From positions 3,996 through 67,995 of the forward strand of contig MNCI01009308.1 in NCBI GenBank assembly GCA_015680685.1: a stretch of 64,000 nt of DNA, written 5' to 3'. The stretch comes from Gnetum montanum. Its lineage: Eukaryota > Streptophyta > Gnetopsida > Gnetales > Gnetaceae. This document shows, in pieces, positions 48,012 through 59,215 of this stretch. The notes under the pieces are model-generated. The model searched no databases and was not told the origin of the DNA. It saw nothing but the letters and a program-made list of their open reading frames with translations. The position numbers and the translations under genes were made by a program. Within the stretch, counting starts at the first letter, position 1; each line of letters opens with the position of its first letter.

Positions 48012-49754
48012 TAAAAAAATGATTAAAGACTATCTGAAGAAATTTTCAATAAACAAAGATCTAGCATTCATAGAGATGAATGATAGAAAAAAAATCCCAT
48101 GTAGCCAAATCCATTTTAATTGGATAAGGCTAGGATGATAATGGTGATGATGAGAATTATGCAAATTTAAACATGCTAGCAACTTGTGTTCCATGAACTA
48201 TTGAACTACCAAAGTCATTTGCAAATGTTTCATGTTTGCCTATTTTCGAACTATATTATAGCTTAATAGTTGTAATTGTGGATAAATATGCCTTGTTGCT
48301 AGTAAATATGCTCTAATTGTATTCCATCTATAGTTGCTATGTGACCTATAGTCATATAGCCACACCACCCGCATAATTGCACCCATTATCATAGCTTTAA
48401 ATCCATGTTTAAAAATCAATGTACCATGGACCTCCAGCCTTAGCAATGATGGAAAATGTTACTTTGCAAAACATGCACTTTGAGAAGGATGAAACAAGGT
48501 TTCCTAATGATTGAAATAGAAGATCCATCTAGACATACCGGTTGCTGCAAATTATTTATATGAAGGAAAACCCTATGATGGAGAAGCTCATTGAAAAAAT
48601 AAATTTTGGGTCTTCATGAAAGCATCTTGGGATTTCCCTAGGTAGCATTGACCATGGCTATAATGCTATGGTATTTCCAAATAATGCAATGAATCCAATT
48701 CTTATAAAACTTGTAGCAAGCTTCATAGGCCAACTTTATTACTAAAATATTCACCTAAAGTCTTATGGACCATAGACCACAATTCCTTGTTGCTTTGAGA
48801 TGTGGTACTGGATCCCACCTAACTAGATTAAAACTACCATGCTCCTCTAAGGATAAACTTATTCTAGAATATCATATACTTTTTGTTGTCATTGCTCGCG
48901 TGAGCATAAACTTATTCTAGAAAATCATATACTTTTTGTTCTCATTGCTCCCGTGAGCATAAACTTATCTTCAAAAATCACATACTTTTTGTTCTCATCA
49001 ATGGTGCATATGCCTAATATATTTAAGTTTAATTATAAATTTTCATGAATCACATAATCATATATTTTTACAAAGTTAATAAAGCAAATAAACAATTTTC
49101 TAAGTTATCAATTTTAATTTCCTAAGTAACGTTTTTTTAACATTAATTTATCAGCATTATAGTATTCACCGACCTCTTAAACACTGAATCTATATTTGAA
49201 TGAGATTTTTTTATAATGATAAGATTGTCAAAAATGGGCTGTTAAAGCTTAATTTTGTGCATGAAATTCGATGTTTCAACAGAAGTATTAACCATTTTGA
49301 ATGCCAGCAGGTTTCTCAAGATGGAAAGCGTGTTTAGGGGATCAATCTATTTGTTACTTGTGACCCAACGGGTAAGCTAGAGTAACATATGCTTTTAATT
49401 TTTGAAATTGAAATCCAACAATGGGATAGAGCTGTTTCAGAATTTTTTTCATGATTGTAATCGAATACATGCGCGGTTTAATTTAACTTAATTCCAAAAC
49501 TTAGATTAACGGCACCTGAATTCCGGAATTGCCGTGATAAATCTCGTTTGCAGCCCATTCTTGGTGAAGAAATGCAGTCACGGCTTGCAAAAGCGCCACA
49601 TTCATGCAGCTTAGATGATTAGTTTCGTTCAAACCATTACTTCCGTAGTGGTAAAGCGCTTAGCCTATTCGATTTTCATTGCCCATTATCATAATAATCA
49701 TTATGTACATAATGCAGTGCATTAGCACGTGTTTACGGTATTTCGTCGCTCGCG
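48012..49754 (+). repeat. 1.81-kb tandem duplication, unit 2
   Basis: Copy of 46203-48000, including the LINE 3' end and its tail (48133-48153). Small indels and substitutions only. Confidence 0.9.
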
Positions 49755-49804
49755 GGTTTGGTTTCATCGCCCGGACCTCTGAGAACCATATAAGAAAAAA
49801 TTGC

Positions 49805-49975
49805 TCAACGCACCAGAGACGTTCAGGGCAGCAGACACGTACACGGGTTTACTAATAAAAAATTCGGACGTGCATGGGTCTACTGGTAAAAAATTCCCCA
49901 AGGCACCAGACACGTACACCGGTCTACTAATAAAAAATTCTCCAAAGCACCAAAGAGGTGCACGGGTCTATTAAC
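49805..49975. repeat. Short degenerate repeats, GCACCAGACACGTACACGGG type
   Basis: Four degenerate units, about 40-50 bp each, with a GCACCAGA/GACACGTACACGGGT part and a CTACTAATAAAAAATTC part. Confidence 0.65.
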
Positions 49976-50204
49976 TAGTATTGCTGCGTTTAAGGTCCCA
50001 CCTTGGGAAATTTGAAGCTTTGTTTTTAGTGAGAGAATGAAAGAGCGAGAAATGTTTGCACAAAGATAATTACATAAAGGTGTACATGAGTAAAGAGGCT
50101 CCTTTCTAAAAAATGTTTTTTTATTTATGACATATTGGAGGAGAAGAAAGCTGTCATGCAAAGTATGAAAAAGATAGACAAATGATTAACACATACAAAC
50201 ATGA

Positions 50205-50885
50205 TTAAATGATTGTTCTATCCTATGTGAATCCTAAAGTAAAAGTAACAAAAGTGAAGGTAGCAAGTATAGTTACTCAAGTAAAAATAACTAAAGTTAA
50301 GGTAGTAGATATTGATAGCGAAAAAATAATTAACAAAAGTTAAAAGTTAAGGTAGTAGGTATAGTTTATTGAAAAGTGATTAAGAAAAGTCAAGGTAGCA
50401 TGTAAGGGTGGTTGAAAATTGATTCAATTATCAATTTCACAATTTTAGGTCATTTCATTTAAATCTTTGGGCAAAGCATGGTAATGTTTGTCTCATTTTT
50501 CTCAAAACAATAAAATAATATTTACCATTAATTTGCATAAAAACTAAAGGCTAAGGGTTAAAGTTTGAGCAAGAAAAAAATTAAATGATTGCTCTATCTT
50601 ATGTGAATCCTAAAGTAAAAGTAACAAAAGTGAAGGTAGCAAGTATAGTTACTCAAGTAAAAATAACTAAAGTTAAGGTAGTAGGTATAGTTTATTGAAA
50701 AGTGATTAAGAAAAGTCAAGGTAGCATGTAAGGGTGGTTGAAAATTGATTCAATTATTGCTTTCATAGTTTCAAGTCATTTCACTTAAATCTCTATGCAA
50801 AAGCATGGTAATGTTTGTCTCATTTTTCTCAAAACAATAAAATAATATTTACCATTTATTTGAATGAAAATTGAAGACTAAAGGA
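50205..50885. repeat. 376-bp tandem duplication
   Basis: Two units opening TTAAATGATTG (50205 and 50581); the second lacks about 50 bp from the middle. No gene seen here. Confidence 0.85.
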
Positions 50886-52047
50886 TAAAGTTTGAGTAAT
50901 GAACAGTGCCATATTTTTATTGATTTTTTAAGTTTAACATATTGTATATTACTAAGTCTTATGCCAGCCAAAAACTAAAATTTCTATATTTGATTTTCCA
51001 CTGTAACTAAGCTCTTAGATGAAAAAGAAATAGAAAATGGCTCTGACATGAGTGCATATAAGTGCTCTCTTTTGTAAATATTGATGCTTTTTACAGCCAT
51101 TTGTTTCAATTTTGCTAATTCTATTTATAAAAAAAGATTGCGAATTTACCAATCCAATCCAATTTTTCAATCTATAATAAAATGATAACAGCAATGATAC
51201 TGCAACCAATCTTATAACTGTTATAACCACTATGCAGGTGTTTAAAAATTTTAAATTTTTTTTACCGCAAAAATCTTAACAGGCATAAAGGGTGTGAATT
51301 TCCAGCCCTATTGGAATCCAGGTGAAGGATTGGTCCCATTTACGCTGATTAATCGACCAGGGTATACGGGCGAAGCACGGGTCTTGGGGGCGGTTGAACA
51401 GGGTTCCATCGATGTGGCGCCACCGTGCGCTTTTCAACGTTGTCCTTCGTGTTTCACGGTTAAGCGATTAACCAGCCGCGAGAACTGACCATCCTTGGAG
51501 GCTTGTCTTTTTAGGATCCGCCGCCTTATTTGAAGCATAAGTGGATATCATCGGCATAACGGAACACACCAAAAAAAACGTTTTTATTCAACAGGGTTCC
51601 ACCCATGTGGCGTCACCGCGCGCTTTCCAACGTCGTCCTTCGTCCTTCTCTTTCACGGTCAAGCGATTAAGAACTGACTTTTTAGGATCCAGCGAGGGAC
51701 CGCCGCCTTATTTGAAGCATAACCATAATGATATCGTCGGATTCCAGGTCCAGCGATTTAGACTCAAGATGACAAGGTCCTTGTCTACATTAGAAGATGG
51801 GTTATGCAGTCAATTGGTCAAAAGTCGGTGGATCCTTTTAGTTGGAAACTCATGCGAAATTCAATTCGAAACGGTCACGTGGAATTTATGAGCGGAAATC
51901 CCTAACCAAGACGATTTAACCCAGGCCACTTCGTACAGGATTTGCAGTGAAGCTAGCAAAGCGAGAAACTAGCTTGAAATTGAAGAAAGATATCTGTAAT
52001 AATAATAATAGTCTCTTCAATGGTCCACTGCAAGCCGTTATTCACCA
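50886..52047 (+). pseudogene. Duplicated upstream region and first codons of the O-methyltransferase gene
   Basis: Co-linear with 58050-59247, including the tandem-duplicated promoter block, the CACGTG at 51876-51881, the 5' leader and the start codon (52020). The coding match ends after nine codons (MVHCKPLFT against MAHCKPLFT). Sequence past 52047 encodes 15 unrelated residues and a stop. Sequence after 52047 derives from two places further upstream in the same copy. It cannot make a methyltransferase but could still act as a promoter. Confidence 0.88.
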
Positions 52048-52094
52048 CTATGCAAGTGTTTAAAATGATAACAGCAATGATACTGCAACCTTAA

Positions 52095-52479
52095 GTAAGA
52101 GTTGATACAACTACCCATAGTCTATCCCCCCAAAATGATAAACCTTTTTACATCTTTGAAATGAGATGATGGAGTGGAGTTACCTATATAATACCTAAGC
52201 NCTGACACATCCACTACCTCTCTTCTTTATTTGAAATGAGATGATGGAGTGGAGTTACCTATATAATACCTAAGCCATGTATCGATTACCTATGAGGCTT
52301 GATACACTAAAGTGGAGAAGTATTGTTTAGCCCTAGTCTTCTAATTGAAGAACTGAAGACACTACCTCTTTACAAGCCAAGTCAATGTCATTTGCAAGGA
52401 CAACATGCTTAAAGTCACAATGACCAATATCTATTAAAGTAGTTGTATAGCCCATTAGAAATCCATAACAGTTATGTTT
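52095..52479. other. Non-coding stretch with assembly duplication
   Basis: Nothing recognised. The 46 bp before the N at 52201 are repeated at 52230-52275, an unmerged contig overlap. Confidence 0.6.
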
Positions 52480-53358
52480 GACCTCCATTATAGGTCTCAA
52501 CCATTTTCCCATTCAAAGATCATGCAGCCATTGACACTGAATTTTCTGATGAGAATGTCAACATTGTTAATGAAGTACTTGAGGGCTATGAGGTAATCAT
52601 GCACTTTGATAGAGACTCAACCATCAATGGGGCCAATGTTTCCACCATCATAACATTCCCTTATGATGAAATATAGTCCTTTTCCTACCATTTTGAATTC
52701 CCATGTATCAACAATATGGTAGAGTATGAAGGATTGATCGAGGGAATGATGGTCACTCATGAGCAAGGAATTAAATGCCTAATGATAAAAAGTGATTTAC
52801 AACTAGTGGTTAACCAAGTAACCAAGGTTTATGCATGTAAATCCAAAAATTTTCAATCTTACTATGACCTAGAAAAGAGACCAATGCAATAATTTATAGA
52901 TGTTGGTATCCAGCATATACCCCAAACCAAGAACACCTTAGCTGATGCCATTCTGACCCTAGCCCTTGGTGTGATTCTTGATGTGTTTAGCAAGTTACCT
53001 TCCTTAACCGTGAACAATGCCATGCCCCTCATGTAGAACACTAAAGGTGATTCTATAGCCTTTGTCAATACCACTCTAAATGAGTGGCATGACGATATCA
53101 AATTTTACCTTATGCATGGTGAATCTTCACAAGGCCTAACTACTTCTCAAAAGGACATTGTATGTAAAAGATTAAAATAGTATGTCATCGTAGGTGATAA
53201 CACATTATGTTGATGATCTTATGACGAAATATGGTTAGTGTTCTTAGGAAAAATCGAAGCCCTTACAATCCTTGAGAAAGTTCATGAAGGTGTATGTGAG
53301 GAATGTATAGGACATAGAGCCATGAATGCTAAAATTAGATAACTACGCTATTATTGGC
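52480..53358 (+). pseudogene. RNase H and integrase N-terminus relic (Tat-type)
   Basis: INNMVEYEGLIEGMMVTHEQ and LQLVVNQVTKVYACKSKN (about 52710-52850) are Tat RNase H, followed by YYDLEKRPMQ and TKNTLADAIL. 53230-53355 is the integrase zinc-binding part (VHEGVCEECIGHRAMNAKIR, then LRYYWL). It stops abruptly at 53358, where TGTAGTGACT begins unrelated DNA. Related to the host element of A. Confidence 0.75.
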
Positions 53359-54739
53359 TGTAGTGACTAAAAATCTTAGTTACTAGAGAAATCAAAAATT
53401 TTAACAAAATAGCTTTAATCCTGGATCCTAATAGCTCCCGAAAAACAAGATCCAAGATACCTTGGATAGTCCAGTAGATCACCTAGGGACTTGGAAAATG
53501 TAAACAAGGGTAGAAAAAATAAAAATGTGATGTAGATCTAATAAATTAAATGCATCAAAATGGAACAAATAAAAAAATCTTACACACAAATAGAATTATA
53601 AAGTTTATTTTAAAAGAAATAAAAAATAATTCAAGAAATATGTACAATATCAGCCTAGAATAGAAGGGGAGTTCACTTTGGTGGGGCTTCAAAGTCTGTT
53701 GAAACTGCTACAACTAGCTCCATGATTCAGAGGTTCGGCAACTCCTAATGCTTTTGAACCTTTGCTACTCTTTGCACTAGATCTACAATGTTGGTGACGT
53801 AGTGGAGTGAGATGTGTGTGGGTTTTAGGTTGCCAAGTAGAACAACATTGGGAGTCTTAGTGCCCAGGTTGCTTAGTTTTGGTGCAAGACCACACACAAT
53901 CTTAGGGGGTAAAATGGCTACAATGGTTATAGGTTCCATGCTAAAATTTTCTCCCAACAACTTTGTGTTTGCAATGAATTTTCAAAGCTCTTGAATGCCC
54001 AAGGAGTGAAAACCTTTCATGGTGCACAAGCTTGGGTTGTATAGATTTTATGGTTATAATTTTACTATAAATTCATGTGCTAATTGCTAACAAGTTGATG
54101 TTATGTGCAAGTGTTGTAGGTGTTAAAATTTAGTTGAGTTACTATGTATGGTAAGTGTTATACCCCCATAGCCTCAAATCCATTCCATTTACTAAAAATA
54201 GTAATGGAGGCATAACACCCACATTGGGGGTACAACACCCATGCTAGGGGCAATGGCACTCATGATAGAGGAACACTACATCCTCATTGAAGCCAAGATA
54301 GACCATCGCTAGAGCTAGGCTAGACCATTGCTAGAGCAACGCTAGGGCAATGTTGGGTGATTGGTGCCACACTAGGGGGTGAAGTAGCAATGCTAGGAAA
54401 GAGTTATACCATCTAGCAGTGAGCATGGTTGATGTCTTACCACACACCCACCCACCCACAACCCCCCCACCCCCACGTGGAAATGTTGGAGATAGGTGAT
54501 TTATACCCCCAATAGATGATTTATACCCCTAGTAAGTGAGTTATATCCCTGGTAGGTATATCTATCATGGAAAATGATATACCCCCATAAAACCCATCAA
54601 AATGGCAATTTTGAAATCCCAAAAGGAATTTTTAACCCTCCAACACCTAAATATAGGCATTATATCACTTTTTTCACTTGAGGGATGAGGCTTTGACCAC
54701 TTATGAGCCATTTTTTAGCCACAAAAGTATAAAGTATGT
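53359..54739. other. Unassigned, low-complexity parts
   Basis: No gene recognised. Starts with TGTAGTGACT where it breaks the integrase relic, so it may be an LTR-type insertion. 54280-54340 has GCTAGAG/GCTAGGG repeats, 54440-54480 a C-rich run, 54495-54560 repeats of GATTTATACCCC type. Confidence 0.4.
54447..54474 (-). other. C-run with G-quadruplex potential on the minus strand
   Basis: Five runs of three or more C separated by one to four bases, so the minus strand fits G3+N1-7 four times over. Role unknown. Confidence 0.6.
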
Positions 54740-55916
54740 GAGATTGCACCTCATGGGTTGCAATCTTCACATTTACAATGAGATTTAGCCTTGGGTTTCA
54801 TGGGATTCGAATTACAAAGGTTGGACATGTAATTTTGGTTGTGTTTCATTGGTTCCTCTTTGTTGGTATTTGGGGGATTGACCTGATATGCACTGACAAA
54901 GAATACAAAACACCACTAAAGGTCCACCACTAATGTCCCCTCTTTGTGCTTGATCTAGTCACGATGAACCATGCTAAAGAGTGCTTGTGAAGATGGGATA
55001 AGGTTATGAAAAGATGATGGTAATGTAGTCATAGGGAAATGCTCATGAGGGCTAACAATGCATCCCATAGTTAACATCATGGCTATGACACTAACATGTT
55101 GGTTAGTTGGAAATTTTGGCACTTCATGTTTTTTGAGATGTTGGTCACTCAACGAATGCATTTAAGGATCCAACATCCTACTCCAATGTTTCTTTGGTAA
55201 CTAGGCTCCTCCCTTAAAATGTTTGGAGCAATCTATTTAGGCTTTTAGTCTTCATATGTCATTCAATTTCTTGAAAATTTACTTATCCCCTTTTTTTGGG
55301 TGAAACCTTCAGTGGGTCTCTTTGTTAAGCCTAGTTTGATTTGTTTTTTCTAATAAATGTGGCGTGTTACATCTAATAGATTGAATGATGGAGCATGACA
55401 AAGGAGATGTTACCTAGCCATAATCCTTGAATGTTGAACATAGGTCAACATTGTTATTTAAGGTGAGGAAGTATATAATAAGGCTACGAGATTAGATTCA
55501 AGGAGATGCTAATGGAAATGGAAATAAACCAAGCACTCCTAGCATAGTAGAACAAACTCACTATATGTTGTGCTTTGAGGTTAAGTGATGAATTACTACC
55601 ACGATGAGTTGCACCTTCACAATGACTCTGGGATTCATCCTGCATGTACAACTCAAAGAAAACAAGAAAACAAAGAAAAGAAAACATGTTGTTACATGGT
55701 AATACATAGGGCTACATGAGACAACCAACAAACCAAGCCAGAACAGGTCATCATCATTACAGCATAGGGAAATTTGTGCAATGTGCATCAGATTTACAAA
55801 ATTTTGCAATTCATTCATCATGCCAAATAAGAAGAGAGAAAGATAGAGCATGTAAGCTCCCTTATCATAAATCATCAAAGTCATCAGCATTATTCATTCA
55901 TTGCAACCTGTCAACA

Positions 55917-55982
55917 ATGATAAATAATACTACAAGAAAACATGTAAGCATGATAAATAATACTACAAGAAAACATGTAAGC
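55917..55982. repeat. Exact 33-bp tandem duplication
   Basis: Two identical adjacent units (55917-55949, 55950-55982). Confidence 0.9.
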
Positions 55983-56703
55983 ATTAGATATAATCAAGGT
56001 TATACGATGGCTTTAATGTTGCATATCAAGGGTTTGATATGGTCTGGAGTAGGTTTAAGCTCTAGTGAGGAACTTGGTCCTATGTGTTTTCTCCTCGCCA
56101 TCATGGTTTAGATGAAGCTTTTAACTAAGGAACTCTATATGATGTTTCTATCTTTAAGGTGAATGGTCATCAAACTACCTTGAGGTGTTATGGCTATAGA
56201 GTAAAATGATTTCAAGGTCTTAAGGTTTGAATATTTAAGGTCAACTTGGTCTAAAAACATCATGAGAGGTGTTTATTTAGGCACTGGCTTATTCTCCTAG
56301 GGCATTTCTACATGACAACATAAGCACATCAAGTGACACTTATGTAATAAATTTGTTAAATAATGTAAAAATGCATTAATAATAAAGCAAAAGTGGGTCA
56401 AAAAAATTACACCAATGTCAAAAAAAGTCAAAGCATGGTCAATGAAGGTCACTAAGGATAGTATAAGGTTAAACATGGTCAACTATATTATACTTTGCCA
56501 ATTTAGGCCTTAGCGAGCCACAATGCTAGTTTAAGGCCTTGGTAGGCCATAGTTACATGGTGTCAAATGATGATTAAGAATTGTCAAACTCCGTCACCTA
56601 ACACCAATCAAAGGATAAATAAAGGTTAAACATGGCCAATAAAATTTATAAGGGGTAGGTTGAAGTAAACAAGGTGAAACAAAGACCAAGTGATGTAGGA
56701 TAG

Positions 56704-57531
56704 TGATGAGTGGCGAGATACCCATACACTCAACCATACGAATATGAGCGTAGCACGCGCGATCCGGTCGAACTCCGCAGACTAAGTGCCTACATGCCCA
56801 TGGAACACTTAGGGTTAATCATTCGTTGTCTTCGTATACTTACTTGTAGTTGTCACGGTGTATGGTTAAGTAAGTTTGAGGTATATGATTTTTATAGCTT
56901 TTATGTTTTTATCTCGTATGCTAACAAGGTGAAGGGTTGAGAAACTAATTCCTAACTCTAACTAATGAACTAAGTTTAAATTACCTAGCATCAGCATCTG
57001 TTCCCACTTACCATACACACCCTGAACTGATGCAATTGCGGCTACCAAATGCTAATCGTTGTTAGGATCACCACGCATAACGCACATGCTCGAAGTGGTC
57101 ATACTGAGGCACTTAACTAGGAGAGAAGGGTTGAGAGAGAAAATAGTAAATAAAAGTAATAAATAAAAGGTAATAAATAACAGTAATAAAATCCTATTCC
57201 ATGCATTGCAAGGTTTATCCGAAAAGCTCATCTTTATTGTTGGACACAAACTTGTGTTCAAGTACAATGTTTGCTCGAATAAAGATCCGTTCACTTTAGG
57301 AATCCTACTACGGGCACATGGAAAATATTCTATATCTGGAGTGATCAATCTACCAGAGTTTCCCTACTATCTAGCCTAGGATGAGGAAACAAGGGAGAGC
57401 TACCCCTTATTTATAGATATGACGATGCACCACGATATCGCATACGCGATATCATAGGGGAAGACGCGATATCGCAGCCCATGCGAAATCGTGTACATGA
57501 TACGCAGCCCATGCGATATCGCGTTCCATCA
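56704..57531 (-). mobile_element. Solo LTR, family 1, TSD GATAG
   Basis: 828 bp; on the plus strand it runs TGATGAGTGG to GTTCCATCA. Flanked by GATAG at 56699-56703 and 57532-57536. TATA box at 57408-57415 (minus strand), GATATCGCG units at 57430-57525. No internal sequence. Confidence 0.92.
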
Positions 57532-58049
57532 GATAGGATCAAATGAAGGTCAAATGATGATCAAAATCGAATAAAATGGTTTCAATTAAGGTCAAATAAG
57601 ACCTTATGGATGTTAAATGATGTCAAATTAAGTGAATCAAGGCCAAATAATGCCAAATGATGGAAGAATGCAGTCAAATAATGTCACAGGTTGTTAATTT
57701 AAGGCTTTGGTAGGCCATGTTGCTAGTTTAAGGCGTTAGTCGACCATGGTACATGGTCTATTTGACTTGGTAGAGTTACCATGAAGTAAAGAAAGAGTAA
57801 AACTTAGTAAAAGAAGGTAAAATAAAGTAATATTAAGATAAAATTGAGTAAAAATGGAATAAAATATGGTGAACTAGGCCAAAATAGTATCAAACTAAAT
57901 ACATGTTTAATATAAGTTCTATTTTTATATATTTATTATTATTATATATTTTTTCCTAAGGCAAAGGTATGATGGTAGGTGAGGTGAATGCACAATGGTG
58001 GAAGGTAGGCATAGTGAAGAGCACGTGGAATTTTCAGATGTCCTTGGTT

Positions 58050-59215
58050 TAAAGTTTGAGTAATGAACAGTGCCATATTTTTATTGATTTTTTAAGTTTA
58101 ACATATTGTATATTACTAAGTCTTATGCCAGCCAAAAACTAAAATTTCTATATTTGATTTTCCATTGTAACTAAGCTCTTAGATGAAAAAGAAAATAGAA
58201 AATGGCTCTACTAACATGAGTGCAAATATGCGCTCTCTTTTGTAAATATTGATGCTTTTTACAGCCATTTGTTTCAATTTTGCTAATTCTATTTATAAAA
58301 AAAGATTGCGAATTTACCAATCCAATCCAATTTTTCAATGTATAATAAAATGATAACAGCAATGATACTGCAACCAATCTTATAACTATTATAGCCACTA
58401 TGCAGGTGTTTAAAAATTTTAAATTTTTTTTACCGCAAAAATCTTAACAGGCATAAGGGTGTGAATTTCCAACCCTATTGGAATCCAGGTGAAGGATTGG
58501 TCCCATTTACGCTGATTAATCGACCAGGGTTTACGGGCGAAGTACGGGTCTTGGGGGCCGGTTGAACAGGGTTCCATCGATGCGGCGCCACCGTGCACTT
58601 TTCAACGTCGTCCTTCGTGTTTCACGGTTTAACCAGCCGCGAGAACTGACCATCCTTGGAGGCTTAGGATCCGCCGCCTTATTTGAAGCATAAGTGGATA
58701 TCGTCGGCACAACGGAACACGCCAAAAAAAACGTTTTTATTCAACAGGGTTCCACCCATGTGGCGCCACCGCGCGCTTTCTAACGTCGTCCTTCATCCTC
58801 TCTTTCACGGTCAAGCTATTAAGAACTGACCTTTTAGGATCCAGCGAGGGACCGCCGCCTTATTTGAAGCATAACCATAATCATAATGATATCGTCAGAT
58901 TCCAGGTCACAGCGATTCACGGTCACAGCGATTTAGCCCAAGGTGACAAGGTCATTGGTCTGCAGTCAAAGGTGACAAGGTCATTGGTCTGCAGTCAATT
59001 GATCAAAAGTCGGTGGTCGGTGGATCTTTTAGTTGGAAACTCGCGCGAAATTCAATTCGAAACGGCCACGTGGAATTTATGAGCGGAAATCCCTAACCAA
59101 GACGATTTAACCCAGGCCACTTCGCACAGTATTGCAGTGAAGCTAGCAGAGCGAGAAACTAGCTTGAAATTGAAAGTGAAGAAAGATATCTGTAATAATA
59201 ATAATAGTCTCTTCA
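58050..59215 (+). promoter_or_regulatory. Upstream region of the O-methyltransferase gene
   Basis: Homologous to 50886-52019. GC- and CpG-richer from 58440 on than the surrounding DNA. Contains a tandem duplication with 178-bp offset (CAGGGTTCC at 58567 and 58745), a short one (GGTCACAGCGATT, near 58907 and 58922), a 29-bp one near 58955-59010, and a CACGTG G-box core at 59067-59072, 144 bp before the ATG. No convincing TATA box; the transcription start is unknown. Confidence 0.65.

Larger units (their letters stand above)
54740..57780 (-). mobile_element. Second copy of the 780-3130 repeat (Tat-related 3' region)
   Basis: Same order of short matching blocks as 780-3130: TTGGTGTTTCATTGG-type start, the CACCACTAAAGGTCCACCACTAA block, the ACATAGGTCAACATTGTT block, and 29-bp motif units at 56505-56550 and 57695-57740. 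Orientation is given from the integrase end found only in the left copy. Interrupted by a solo LTR at 56704-57531. Confidence 0.55.
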
